A stretch of 64,000 bases of DNA from Clarireedia homoeocarpa (lineage: Eukaryota > Ascomycota > Leotiomycetes > Helotiales > Rutstroemiaceae): NCBI GenBank assembly GCA_001465935.1, contig LNKV01000028.1, positions 186,001 to 250,000 on the forward strand. The letters run 5' to 3'. The notes under the pieces were generated by a model, which saw nothing but the letters and a program-made list of their open reading frames with translations, was not told the DNA's origin and did not search any database. Positions 48,471 through 59,417 of this stretch are shown piece by piece. Numbering within the stretch: position 1 is the first letter of the stretch; each line of letters begins with the position of its first letter. The position numbers were made by a program, and so were the translations under genes.

Positions 48471-50222
48471 CCCCAAAGATTATGAAATTACAAGAGGAAA
48501 ACGGAAAAGTTATTTTGCTGTAGTCGATTCCGATTGAGACTCAGGTATGTCTTGCACGCGTAGAGGATTGTAATTTGTGAATTGGGTATTGGAATCGGAG
48601 ACTTCTTGTACGTCTCGTGCGGAGAAGGTTGGATTTGAAATGGGGAAGAATCCGGTATGAAGGAGGGAAGAAAGGCAAAAAGTGCAGAGGATAAAAAAAA
48701 GATTGAGTATTTTAAGTGAGCCTTTAGAGATCCAAATCAACGCTCGAAAGGATGCGATGGTGTAAAGAGGAGGTAGAAATAATTCTTGGTGTAATCATGA
48801 CTGCGAATTGTGGGTTGCCCAGATGAGAGATGAGGAGAGGAGAAATAAAAGATCGAGCTTCGCTCCCTCATCATTCACCTCACTCTACTTTCGAGTTTCC
48901 CTAGTAAACCTGGTGAGCCGTAGTTTTGCTCGGTATTATTTGCTAGGATAAATAACTCCCCGCCGTTGGTTTATGGCTGGAGAGGACCGAGGGGTGGGTT
49001 TAGCGAGGAGTGCACACCACGCCTCGGCCGCATTTACTCGGCACACGTCTGCTTTTTCTATGCCCACCCTTCCTCACTCAGCATCAGGACTTTGCCTATC
49101 CGCTTCCCTCCGCATCATTTATTCCAATTGTCGCCATGGATCCAGACATGCTTGAATTCGAAGCCACCGACAGCACGGAAACGCAATTGGCTGAGCGTTT
49201 CCGAGCAAGCTGGATGACTAAGCCATCTGTCTAGGCGTGCTAGGATCCGTGCAAGTTCGCATTCACGTGCCTTCATCTCGCTTTCACGCCTTTTCCTCTT
49301 CGAGATTGGTCCTTCCAACCTTAGCTGGCACTGGGCACATTATCGACATCGATCCGGCTCAAACGTGAGAACTACCAATATTGCAAGAGGCCATTGAAAA
49401 AGCATCCTTTTCGTGTGCTATTGCCCCCAAAACAGTACACTCCCTTCAGAAAAAAGAAGCCCCAGAGGAAGATAGGGAGACTGTAAAGTATTGATCTTTT
49501 TGCTTGCAAAACATTTCATTATTCATTCTTACTGAATTCCTGTCTTTTTCGGATCCCTTGGATAGAAAAGCAAAAGCAATCAATCGTCACTTCCCTATCG
49601 TGGGGTGGAAACGTCGTCAATAATTCTTTCTAGGGCACAATCCCCTCAGAATCTCTGGACAGTCGCCGAACAATCAACACGAAAGTATGAACCTCCAACA
49701 CTAATTCTTTCTCAATTCTCCCCGATAATCATGGCTGGTTTCTTCAGATGGATGTTCCTTCGTGGATTAGGAATAGGAATGACTAATTATATGTCATTTA
49801 CCTCCCGTCCACCACCACCTGCTATCCATGCGAGATCTCTTACTGATTTGTTGTCTGCTCTACAGGAAAGGGGAACTTAACGAAACACAACCAGATAAAC
49901 ATCCTTCGACGAATCTCGAGAACAACCCTAGAGAATCACAAGAACGACGTGACTCTTTCCACAAGCGCAAATTCAAAGGTTGGGGGAGTTGGAGTGTCAT
50001 GTCCGCGTCGGTGATGAACACAAGTATGATATCCCATAGCCGCGGCACCTCTCCTTAAATTCGCCATCTCGTCTACCAAGTCCTGCAACAACAATAACCC
50101 CTTTCTGTACCCGCTTGGTGGAATTGGAGGAAGCTATACTGCGCTTTGTCTGTTGTATAGCACATTGGCTGATCTCTGTATTTGAATGCTTGATAGGCTA
50201 CTCTTCCACATCATCGCGAGCC
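48471..50222. other. Divergent upstream region with small ORFs
   Basis: 1.75 kb between the CTI6-like gene (-) and the gene starting at 50223 (+). It contains a 32-codon ORF in a strong start context (49136-49234) and a 50-codon hydrophobic-start ORF (49731-49880), either of which could be an upstream ORF or 5' exon of the plus-strand gene. No gene supported. Confidence 0.4.
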
Positions 50223-51923
50223 ATGTCCCCAGAAGTTGTATCGCAGCACCCGGACCGTCCTATTCGACCACTTCCCAAGAGACGTCTTCGTGAGCGACTT
50301 TCCCCCGATGTTGCCGACGCAATTCAGTACCCCCCCGCCCCCGCCACTCAAACCCCGCTATTTTATTACCCTTATAATATCCGAGAAGATGTCGCGGTAG
50401 GAAGTTTGGTAGAGTCCTCACACCCAAGTGAGCGTCCGCAAGTAGAACATACAGAACAGAACTATATTCCACGGAGGAACGGTGGAGATCCGGAAAGTGA
50501 CGAGGAGGAGACTGCTTACCGTACCCGTGTATACTCGAGGCCAGCGGTTTTTGACAGTTCTGGTCGTTCCTATCGTTACGTACAAAAGTCGGAACCAAGA
50601 CAACCCAATCCCCATCCTCCTGGTTCAACAGCATCATCAGCTGATGGGTATGACTCCTTTGAAAATACAAACAATAAAAAGAAACGCAAAATTCCTACGC
50701 CAGGAGATTCCAGTATCAACGGAGCGCATCTTTCAAGCGACTTGGCAGGTATGGGAATTTCTGGTCCAGACGATTCACTGGACGACGGTGGTAATGGCAC
50801 AGGATACTATCATGCTGGAGGTTCAGCCGCTCAAGGATTGTCTGGTCCAGGACGAGGTAGATATGGCAGAAATCGTAATGGCAGGAGTCCACTGAGGACT
50901 TTATCCGACGTGTCGGGCAACTGGGGAAATGGTCGCAATCCCAAACAGCGACCACCCCAGTGGCCAACAGCCAGTAAGCATCCTAGAAATAACTCAACTT
51001 TCACGGACGAAGCAGCCTCGCTGACCTTAATTGCTATAGACGAAAGCGCAGGTATCATTTCCACCGCTATTGCAAATGCCGAAAAAAGCCCCATCACTCC
51101 ATCGCAAGGTCAGGAAAATATTAGTCTTCTACAACAAGCCTCAAAAAAGCAAAACCCCGCATCTACTCAGTTTACGTTCACTTTCGATTCACAAGTTCCA
51201 GCAACTGTACCCTGGCCTGGTTCAAATATGCATCAAACTCCAGCAGCAAGGTCGATGAGTACGCATGGAGCTCAAACCAGGCCAAGCATGCCGGGTCCAC
51301 CAGGGTCGCAGACTAGACAAGGAGCTACACAACAATCGGCGCAAGCGCAAAGACAAAATGGATCACAGTCGGCACCACCAAAGCGAACTCGTCGTAGCGC
51401 AGCCAAAGAGTATCAACTTGCCGCTCGTCAACGTCGCCAGAAGCAGGAGTACCAGAATATGACCCATCCACCAAATCCTGAGGACATCTGGATCTGCGAA
51501 TTCTGCGAATATGAGAGTATCTTTGGCAAACCCCCGGAAGCATTGATCAAACAGTATGAAATTAAAGACAGACGTCTCAGAAAACAGGAGGCTGAAAGAA
51601 AGAGATTGTTAGAAAAGGCAAAGATGAAAGGACGCAAAGGCAAGAAAGGAAGCAAGGGTGCTGCGAAGACATCTGCACAAGACCGGCAAGCAAACCAGCA
51701 AAACTCTCAGCATGGTACCCCTCTCGAGCAGAATCCTAGTCAGGGCACCCAAAGTGAAGATTATCCAGATGACGAATATGAACATGATTACGGACAGGAT
51801 GATCAGGGCTCTCCTGGCATTCAACATCCTGTCCGCCATCAGGATGCGGTACAAATGGACTCAGGTCAAGGTGGCCCTGGACAGGCAGGAGGTACTGGTG
51901 GTGATGGTCGCCGTGTGACCTAG
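50223..51923 (+). CDS. Conserved fungal protein of unknown function
   Basis: Single exon, 566 aa from the ATG at 50223. The frame is open upstream to 50115, but the residues there do not look conserved and MSPEVVSQHPDRPIRPLPKR makes a natural start. Most of the protein is low-complexity (Ser/Gly/Gln/Pro-rich, with basic patches such as NNKKKRKIP). The one compact segment is at about 395-465: a basic KRTRRSAAKEYQLAARQRRQ, then WICEFCEYESIFGKPPEAL with a single CxxC (Cys425, Cys428), and a charged coiled-coil-like run EIKDRRLRKQEAERKRLLEK. A nuclear role is plausible from the basic patches. I do not recognise a named family. Confidence 0.8.
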   Translation: MSPEVVSQHPDRPIRPLPKRRLRERLSPDVADAIQYPPAPATQTPLFYYPYNIREDVAVGSLVESSHPSERPQVEHTEQNYIPRRNGGDPESDEEETAYRTRVYSRPAVFDSSGRSYRYVQKSEPRQPNPHPPGSTASSADGYDSFENTNNKKKRKIPTPGDSSINGAHLSSDLAGMGISGPDDSLDDGGNGTGYYHAGGSAAQGLSGPGRGRYGRNRNGRSPLRTLSDVSGNWGNGRNPKQRPPQWPTASKHPRNNSTFTDEAASLTLIAIDESAGIISTAIANAEKSPITPSQGQENISLLQQASKKQNPASTQFTFTFDSQVPATVPWPGSNMHQTPAARSMSTHGAQTRPSMPGPPGSQTRQGATQQSAQAQRQNGSQSAPPKRTRRSAAKEYQLAARQRRQKQEYQNMTHPPNPEDIWICEFCEYESIFGKPPEALIKQYEIKDRRLRKQEAERKRLLEKAKMKGRKGKKGSKGAAKTSAQDRQANQQNSQHGTPLEQNPSQGTQSEDYPDDEYEHDYGQDDQGSPGIQHPVRHQDAVQMDSGQGGPGQAGGTGGDGRRVT

Positions 51924-52889
51924 ATACGATGTTGTTAGGGGGGGTCCCTTCTTTCATTCACGGCTTATAGCGAGAAGCCTAATCAACTTTATTCACTATT
52001 CGCACATACCCATTACGGCACACGCTTGATGCGATTGATAGCCGAATATTTTCCTCTACCCCGCGTTACGTTACGTCAGCATGCAGCATTACAGAAAAAG
52101 CTTCACCAGCGAATATTACGAACCCAGCATGAGATACCTTCATTGAGTTTGTCTTAAATGCATTACTCCCCTCTTCAGAAGTACTACATAGGTGGAATGG
52201 ACGGAAGGAAGGAAGGGAGGACTAAGTAAGGAAGATGTTTCTGGACATGCCATCGGCATAGCAGCCCGTTGCTGTGGGCTAGATGGGATCTTACTATCCG
52301 CAGCATCAGCTAGGCAATAGGATTAGAATACATTTTTCCTTTTAACGCTGGGTTACTTTTGTAGTTAACGTACTGTGATACTGTGTAAAAGTCGATTTGA
52401 TTTTGGTGCATGGACCGCTCCAGCTATTCTCCGCAGACCCACAGTGGCTTGATTCTGATGTGACCCCGAGCGTTCTGTGTTTGTACCTTGCATTTTGATT
52501 GATGCCGGAACTTTTTTTTTTTAATATCTGTATGTACTTTATCTACTATATCTACTATATCAGTAGGACCTATCTTCCCTCACGTATAGCTCTTCCTAAA
52601 TAGTCGAAGATGTGATGTGTCCCTTAAAGCCGACAAGTATCGATTTACAGCGATTCTTCTCTCTGAGTCTGCCTTGAGCGCTAAGCTAAGCCTTGCAATT
52701 TGACAGACTAGAGCAGGCAGCCTACTTATGACTCTGTGGTAAGATTACAAGCTCAGCCTACTTGCGGTGAGGTAAGTAGATATATAGGTATGAAACAATT
52801 CTGTACTCATATCATATCGTATCTGTATTTTGCATTTTGCATTTTACTTTTGTCGTTGTGCTTTTTTGTTTTGATAAAATATCCACACA
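51924..52889. other. Intergenic, no supported gene
   Basis: 3' flank of the unnamed gene and promoter of the dioxygenase. GGAAGGAA-type purine runs near 52200 and TATCTACTA repeats near 52540. Nothing else seen. Confidence 0.55.
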
Positions 52890-53950
52890 ATGTCTACTCT
52901 CCTTCAAAAGCTCCGCGCGGCCAAGAACCCCGCGACGTGGAAAGAACGCAAAGCCGAGCGGCAGGAGCGTCGTTCGGGCTACGATGTCGTACGCACATCG
53001 TACACGTCCTTGCCGGTCGAGCTGCCGGATGGCTTTCTCCGGCCGCTGGACGAAGAAGAGAAGAAGCGGATTGTGGTGGATAGGATTAGGTTTGAGGAGA
53101 CGGTGTTGAAGGAGTATGAGGGGTGCTATGCGGTGGTGCTGGATCATGTGTTCACGGCGGAGGAGTGCGAGATGATAGTTGGGCTGGCGGAGATGAGCGC
53201 GGGGGCGCATGGGAATGCGGAGGATGGAGAGGAGGTGGAGGATGATGGGTGGAAGCCGGCGATGGTGAATGCGGGTGTGGGGAGGGAGTTTCTGGCGATG
53301 GAGTATAGGAATTCGGATCGCATTATTTGGGATGAGAAGGAGATGGTGGGGAGACTGTGGAAGAGGGTTTGCCAGGCGGGGGTGGTGGAGGAGGATATTG
53401 GGTTGTTGGAGGGGGAGAAGTGGATGGGGCTTTTGGGGGCGTGGGCGGTGAGGAGGGGAGAGATGTGGAGGCTTACCGAGCAGGGGATGAATGAGAGAAT
53501 GAGGTTTTTGAGGTATGGGAGTGGACAGTATTTTAGAGGTATGTCTTTGTTGTTCTTTCATTTGCTTATTGATTCCTTCTCAATGTCTAGACTGGAAGTT
53601 AACGCATGAATACAGAACACACAGACGGCACCTACGGCAACGAAGAAGGCGAAAGATCCTTCTTTACCATTCACCTGTACTTCAACGACTCCGCACAAGA
53701 ACTAGAAAAGGAAGGGAAAGTGCCACCGAAGGGGATGCTGCGAGGTGGCGCGACAACCTTCCATTCGACGGATATGAAGGAGAGATTAGATGTTGATCCG
53801 AAGATTGGAAGAGTGTTGATCTTTCAGCATAGGAGACTGCTGCATTCTGGGGATGATGTGGTGGAAGGCATTAAGTTGACGATGAGAAGTGATATTATGT
53901 ATAAGTTGGAGGTGCCAGAGGAGGGTGGCGATGTTGTTTTTGGCAATTAG
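52890..53950 (+). CDS. 2-oxoglutarate/Fe(II) dioxygenase, prolyl-4-hydroxylase-like
   Basis: Two exons: 52890-53538 and 53616-53950 (327 aa). The double-stranded beta-helix core has the HxD motif His218-Thr-Asp220 (EHTDGTY, completed by the exon junction), the distal ligand His293 in HRRLLHSGDD and the 2-oxoglutarate-binding Lys303 in GIKLTMRSD. All three iron ligands are therefore present. The N-terminal 90 residues are charged. Substrate unknown; fungal relatives are annotated as P4H alpha-type oxygenases. Exon 1 from 53040 onward is extremely G-rich and C-poor on the coding strand, unlike its first 150 bp. Convergent with the MFS gene to its right. Confidence 0.9.
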
Positions 53951-54721
53951 GGGGGTGCTGTGATTAAGGATTGGGGGTTTGAGGGGATATATCTTCTGGA
54001 CTGGGGAATTTGGAGTCTGTTATACATGTGCAAGTGGAGCATTGCGCAGTGTCTATAATAGTGCAAGCTGAAACATGAATACGTTTTCGTCGATGTCTCA
54101 TAAATAACATGATGTAATAATTTAACCTCCTGCTATGCTCACCTTTTCATATTAGTCTTTCTTCTAAGTTCTTCACTCTATACTCAATGACACTTTTCAA
54201 TCAAGTCCGTTTATCATTTTGTTGCACATCTCGCTTCTCCTTTGGGATTTCCACTGCTCATTCACCCTTTGCTCTGGTTCTTGTTGCACATCTCAAATCG
54301 ACTTCTTCACCCTTTCCCCACCGGCAAAAAGGTGAAAGAATATATGATCTTGGTGAGGCACGGTACAAGCGTTGGGATATGCAACAAACAGGAATATGAT
54401 GATAGTGGGATGAGATGAAAGTAGGAGTGCAGCTGAATGCAGATGAATGCAGATGAGTGCCCTTCCATTCCGTCCAAGAGATGATCGTGCACCAGCATTC
54501 CATATGGTCAAACCTGTGTTGTATATCCATATTCCTACTTTTTAATCCTATCCTATGATATATACAGTGTCCAACCAGTGTCCAGAATTCGCCCATTGAT
54601 ACAATCCCATACTATGCCCCCCCCCTCTTAAAACCACTAATCAAAACAAGCATCATATACAATCCATACCTACTCCATGCAAAATATATACTCCCTCCAT
54701 AATTATCTCACACTTCCTCAC
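53951..54721. other. Intergenic between convergent genes
   Basis: 3' flanks only. A C-rich tract begins near 54610 and continues into the MFS gene's 3' end. No gene seen. Confidence 0.6.
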
Positions 54722-56414
54722 TTATAATTCAACTTCATCCCCGCCCTTAACATCCTTCACCTTAACCCCCTCTCCGCCCCTTGGTGTCTTCAAACCAAAC
54801 AGAACCAACAACCCCACCCCAAGCACACCCGTTGCTCCAATAGTATATGCCACCTCTCTTCCCGCCCACCAATACACACTCGTAAACAACAATGGTCCCA
54901 CTCCTCTCCCTAGTTGTCCCCAACTCCTCAGATTTCCCAGCTTCCCTCCCCTCTCCTCCTCGCCTGCCTCAAATGAACTAAGCGCATTCAACCCGGTCAC
55001 AACTGTAGCTGTCGTGACCGCAAGCAAGCTAGTAGCGACGTAGAGACCAGTGACCGTGTTAATTCTAGCGAGCAGGAAGAGCGCGGCGAGGCAGGATACT
55101 ACGCCGATACGAATTGAGAGTAAAGGAGGAAGACGGCGCGTTACTCCACCTTGGAGGATACTAGCTACTAGCCCCATGAATCCAAGTAATCGGCCATTGC
55201 GTGCGGAGTTGTAGCCGAATAAATCGTATGTCATGAAAGGTAGAGAGAACTCCATGCCAGAGAAAAAGAGAATGAATGACAAATGGGTGAGGTTGAGCAG
55301 GAAGTGGGAATTGGTTCTCCCCTGCTTCTTGACAACCACTTTGCCGTTTACGGGCTGAAGCCTGGCCCCTTCATTGGTTTCGTTCGTGGCTTTTGTAATT
55401 CCATTCGCTTCAGTCGTCGCTCCGTTGATCTTTCTCTCCGCCGCAACCTTACTTGGTAGTGTCTCCGGCAGGTACAAATATAGATATATCGTCTCCGTAA
55501 CAATCAAGAACAGTGAGAATCCAGCAGCAGTTGCAAAAGGATTAGCCTGCACAGTACTGATAGTGCTTAACCATGCGCCCAAAGCAGGTCCAAATGTGAA
55601 GCTTATGCTAAAGCAGATTCCCACCAAAGCCATTGTTGCACCACGTTGTTTCTCGTCTGAAATATCCGTCGCAATCGCAATAGCCAGTTGAACGTTTCCT
55701 TCTGAAAGACCACCAACGACTCTTGACAGGAGGAAAGTTCTAAAATCCGTCGCGCACACCCAGAGTAGGACGCTCAAGATGTTACCGGCCATGCTGCAGA
55801 GAAGGGCAGTTCGACGTCCATACTTGTCGGATAATGTGCCGATTATCGGGGATGCTAATGCTTGGAGAAGGCTATTGATAGAGTAAAGTTAGCAATTGGC
55901 GTTTGCGAAGTTGAATAATGGGTAGTAAATCCGTACGAGAACAAACTTCCCAAAGCTCCTCCCAGTAACACAATATCGTATCGAGAGTCAATCGGTTTCG
56001 CAAAGGATGCTTTGTATGCATTTAGGTATGTAAGAATATGCGCAAGAAGAGTCGGGGATTTCGCAGAAGAGGAAAAAGCTTCCGGTGCTTCGAGACTTGA
56101 AAATGCTACTGTTAGCTGTTTGTCCACCTATTTCAAGCCCCTTCGGTACGAAACTCACTTTCTATAGAACTCTAGCAGTTTGGGAAATAGAGGTAGAATG
56201 AATGTGAATCTGCAAGAAATATCATTAGTCTACTATTGCTTCGCATGTCATGGCTGGATCTGGAATATATCGTACGAGAGCTATGAAGACATGATTAGCT
56301 TGTATCTTCCATGGAATGGAGGCGATTCGTAGCTCATACCAAATCCAACAACAGAGAAACAAAAACCACTTTCAACACTCTCTTCCTCGTAGCAGAATCC
56401 ACTGGTGCTGCCAT
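54722..56414 (-). CDS. MFS transporter, MFSD10/TetA-like, with a 5-nt microexon
   Basis: Five exons, the second being a microexon: 56414-56340, 56280-56276 (5 nt), 56209-56159, 56095-55937, 55871-54722 (479 aa, in frame throughout). TM1 is VFVSLLLDLLSFTFILPLFP, with the microexon supplying the LS of DLLSF. The loop 2-3 motif is GTLSDKYGRR. Helices 3-6 include VVGGLSEGNVQLAIAIATDI and GPALGAWLS. A hydrophilic central loop of about 50 residues separates the halves, and the last 25 residues are charged. Related to tetracycline-type DHA1 exporters and animal MFSD10; substrate unknown. Exon 4 uses a TCAAG acceptor because the nearer CAG sits on the GCTAAC branch site. Without the microexon no consistent frame joins exon 1 to TM1. 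Confidence 0.88.
56276..56280 (-). other. Predicted 5-nt microexon (CTCTC)
   Basis: On the minus strand CTCTC is preceded by GCTAATC...TTCATAG (branch site and acceptor) and followed directly by the donor GTACGA. The next acceptor is TTGCAG at 56210. Flanking introns are 59 and 66 bp, both typical sizes. Inclusion shifts phase from 0 to 2, exactly what the downstream TM1 frame needs. Confidence 0.8.
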
Positions 56415-57466
56415 ATTTGATTATAGAATCCTTCACCGCTCTCTCCCAATGTATGTTTCGTCGCAGCTTCGTGCCCTTTAATCTATTTTCCTTTGATCGA
56501 ATCGATATCGAAGTGCGGCGTCAAAAACCCAGATTCAACAATCCGTCCTGTATCCAAACCTTCGCACTCAATCAATTACTGTAGACAAACAAGCAAAAGG
56601 AGAAGAAAGAAAAGAGAAGATGGCCAGCGTCTCAATGATAATATCAAAAGAAAAAGAAAGAGTGGGTTTGATGTCAAAGAAGTACAGTAAAATTACAAAG
56701 TGTTGATCTGATCTGGTCTGATCATATCATGAACACGGTTTTCGTTTTCGCTTTCATGTTTGGGCGCAGTGGCGGATTCGTGCAGCGCCCGCACCGACCG
56801 CACCTGCTGCTTCATCATTTACAGTGCTCCATACAAACTTTGGCGGGACCGACAATGCAAGGGGTACGTACATGGGCTCGGCATCGGCATCGGCGAATAA
56901 AACTTGAAGGCTTCCGTGGGCACGACCCCGCTCACTTATACAGAGAGTCCGTGGCAGTGAACCTCGCAGTTTCGTATTGAGACTCTCGCATCATCGCATT
57001 ACTGTATTCGCATCACGCCATACGCTTACTCCTCATTATGGCAGTCGATAGTTGCTGTCGCCGCAATACCCTCGTTGATCAAGATGTTCAGCAGTTTGCT
57101 CTCAGCGGGCGAAAGTTCGCGGCGCAGACTCAGATGCTTACCACTCTCCGCAGTTGGGCACGCATGCCCATGCATTGGAAGACGGCGGAGCTACTTGTGA
57201 AGATTAAGATGGCTTTGCATAAGCTATGGGCATAATAGAGGTTCATTTGACTTTGGGGGGGGGGTATTTCTTGAAGAGTCTTATGCTCCGAAGGTTGGAG
57301 TTGGGTATTAAACATAATTTTACATATACGTGCCCAATTTGTGACGACTCCTAGAAGACATATCTGGCTGCTTCCTTTGATATGTCAAGCTCGTCCTTTT
57401 CTTGAATCCCAAGTCTTCTTAGAGGCTAGCTATTCCTTCACACCCACATCCTTTCGAGATTCATAC
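56415..57466. other. Intergenic, no supported gene
   Basis: MFS promoter (minus) and P450 3' flank. Purine-rich AAAAGAGAAG runs at 56590-56680. A 65-codon plus-strand ORF at 57038-57235 has no motif. Confidence 0.5.
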
Positions 57467-59417
57467 TTACACGGGCGTCAAGCCGACCTTCGCTCCATGA
57501 AGATTCGACATTGTCAGAGTCAACATCTCCTCAAACGGATTATCGTCTCTGGATTCAATATCCTTGAAAGCTTGCAGAAGTCTGATTGTAGTATACGACG
57601 CCTCTGTTCACGCATATCAGCATGTAATTCAAGAAAAAGGAGAAGGGAACGAAAGAAGAAGAGGAAATCTCACCAGTCAGAGCGAATTGCTGCCCAATAC
57701 AAATCCTTGGTCCTCCATTGAAGGGGATATATTCCCAGCTAAAACACGAGAATGAGTGACTTGGATAGCGTTAAAACTCAACATTGAGTTGATTACTCAC
57801 CTGACACGCAATTTCTCCCATCTCTCGGGACGGAACTCATCGGCATCCTCACCGTAAAAGTCCTTCCTGCGATGCATCGCCCAAGTGCTATAACTTACCA
57901 ACTCCCCCTTCTTGACCAAAACAGGAGATTTTCCATCTGGACCGCCTCCTACAGGGAGAACCGTATCCTGAAATGCTTGGCGATTGTTGACTGGGACAAT
58001 TGGGTAGAGACGAAGTGCTGATTGTGTTAATACACTCACTCGGAAACTCTTGATGGTCGGAATAAAACAGATATAGTGTATGACTTACTTTCATTGAGGC
58101 AATACCTCAAATACTTCATATCCTTGATCTTCTCAAAAGTGGGTCGTTCTGATCCCAATTCCATAACTTCTGCTCGCAACTTCTCGAATACATCCTTACG
58201 ACGAGATAGAATCCACCATAAGATCGTAAGAAGACTAGCAGTAGTATCACGGCCAGCCAGGAGGATATTAAGAAGTTCGTCCTGGATTCGTTTGGGGCTG
58301 CATCCGGTCTTTGCTAGTTCGGCTAGGAAGGTGTATCGTTCGTCTTTTTCAGAGTTCCCGAAAGAAGAGTCCCTACGAAGTGCTAGTGCTTTTTCGACGA
58401 AGACTCGGACGTAGTCGTGGATGTATTTTACATCTCCGCGGTACTTTTTGTTGGGAAAGAGGACGGCTAATTTACCAACTGAGCACGTAATATGTTAGTC
58501 GGTTTGTAGTTTATGAAGCGTAGCTCTCCAAACACTCTGTCAGCGCAGAAAGAATGCAAAAGTTCCACTTACGACGTCCTTCTTTACCGGCCTGCTCGGT
58601 AGCCTGCCATAGTTAGTACTAGTGCTCTCGAATCGAACAAATGACTTACATAGGTAAAGGCCCCCGAAAACCTCTCGCCCATCTGATTCGCCGTCCCATC
58701 ATCCAAAACGTCCGTACTCTGACCAAAAAGGAATTCCGTAGCTGCAATAAAAGTCAACATCTCCCTACCCATTACCCCTTACTATCTCCAATCTCTCATT
58801 CCAAACTCACCCGAATCAATAGTCAACATAAAGAACAACACCGACAAATCGACCGTCTCCCCATTTCTTGGAATCCTCTTAATCATCTTCCCACAATGTT
58901 TCTCAAAGACATCCAAATCCGCTACCTGACTGCGGGTGAAATTCGGCCGCAGCATCATCCGCGAATGTTCCCACTCCTTCCCATTTAGCGTGAAGATGCC
59001 GTCGCCGAAAATTGGCGAGAGCGCATTCACGCGCCGCGGGGAGAAGCCATAGTCCTTGAAGCGCACCGAGAGCAAGGTTTTGACGTTCTCGGGCTCGATG
59101 GTGTTTATGGTTTTCATCCCTAGGAAGTTCGAGGTGTACGTGTTTCCATACTCGTGGAAGCGTTCGAGCGAGTGCTCGAGGAATTTGTGCGTGCGTGAAG
59201 ATTTGCTGTTGAGGAGGAAGAGGTCGAGCCCGAAGATGGGTTCTTTGTGCGGATATTCGGCGTAAGGGGGTTTGCAGCCATTTTGGCGGATGATTCGAGA
59301 GCGCTGACGGTAGAGGGTGATGCATTGGATGAGTTTGTAAAGGATGTATGTGCTCCCAATGAGGAAGACAATGACGGTGGAGAGGGAATGCTCCCCAAAG
59401 TATGTGATGGGCGCCAT
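57467..59417 (-). CDS. Cytochrome P450, CYP52-like (alkane/fatty-acid hydroxylase)
   Basis: Seven exons read leftwards: 59417-58811, 58741-58650, 58603-58573, 58478-58089, 58017-57801, 57738-57674, 57603-57467 (512 aa). N-terminal ER anchor at about residues 11-32. Oxygen-binding I-helix AGRDTT (318-323), ExxR as NETLRLYP (Glu373, Arg376; the T codon spans an intron), PERW region FRPERWEK, and heme loop FNGGPRICIG with the Cys459 ligand. It ends NLHGAKVGLTPV. CYP52 enzymes do terminal hydroxylation of alkanes and fatty acids in the ER with an NADPH-P450 reductase. Introns are 46-94 bp and exon 3 is only 31 nt. CYP52 versus related CYP53x/584 assignment needs a tree. Confidence 0.94.

Noticed and set aside
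50115..50222. Upstream in-frame extension of the unnamed gene (36 codons)
   Set aside because: Cys/Trp-rich residues unlike the rest of the protein; the ATG at 50223 fits better.
56210..56339. Single intron joining MFS exon 1 to the TM1 exon, with acceptor TAG near 56232
   Set aside because: It would keep frame but add about seven foreign residues in TM1; the microexon model reproduces the expected TM1 with better splice signals.
57038..57235. 65-codon plus-strand ORF
   Set aside because: Short, no motif, in a region between two minus-strand genes.
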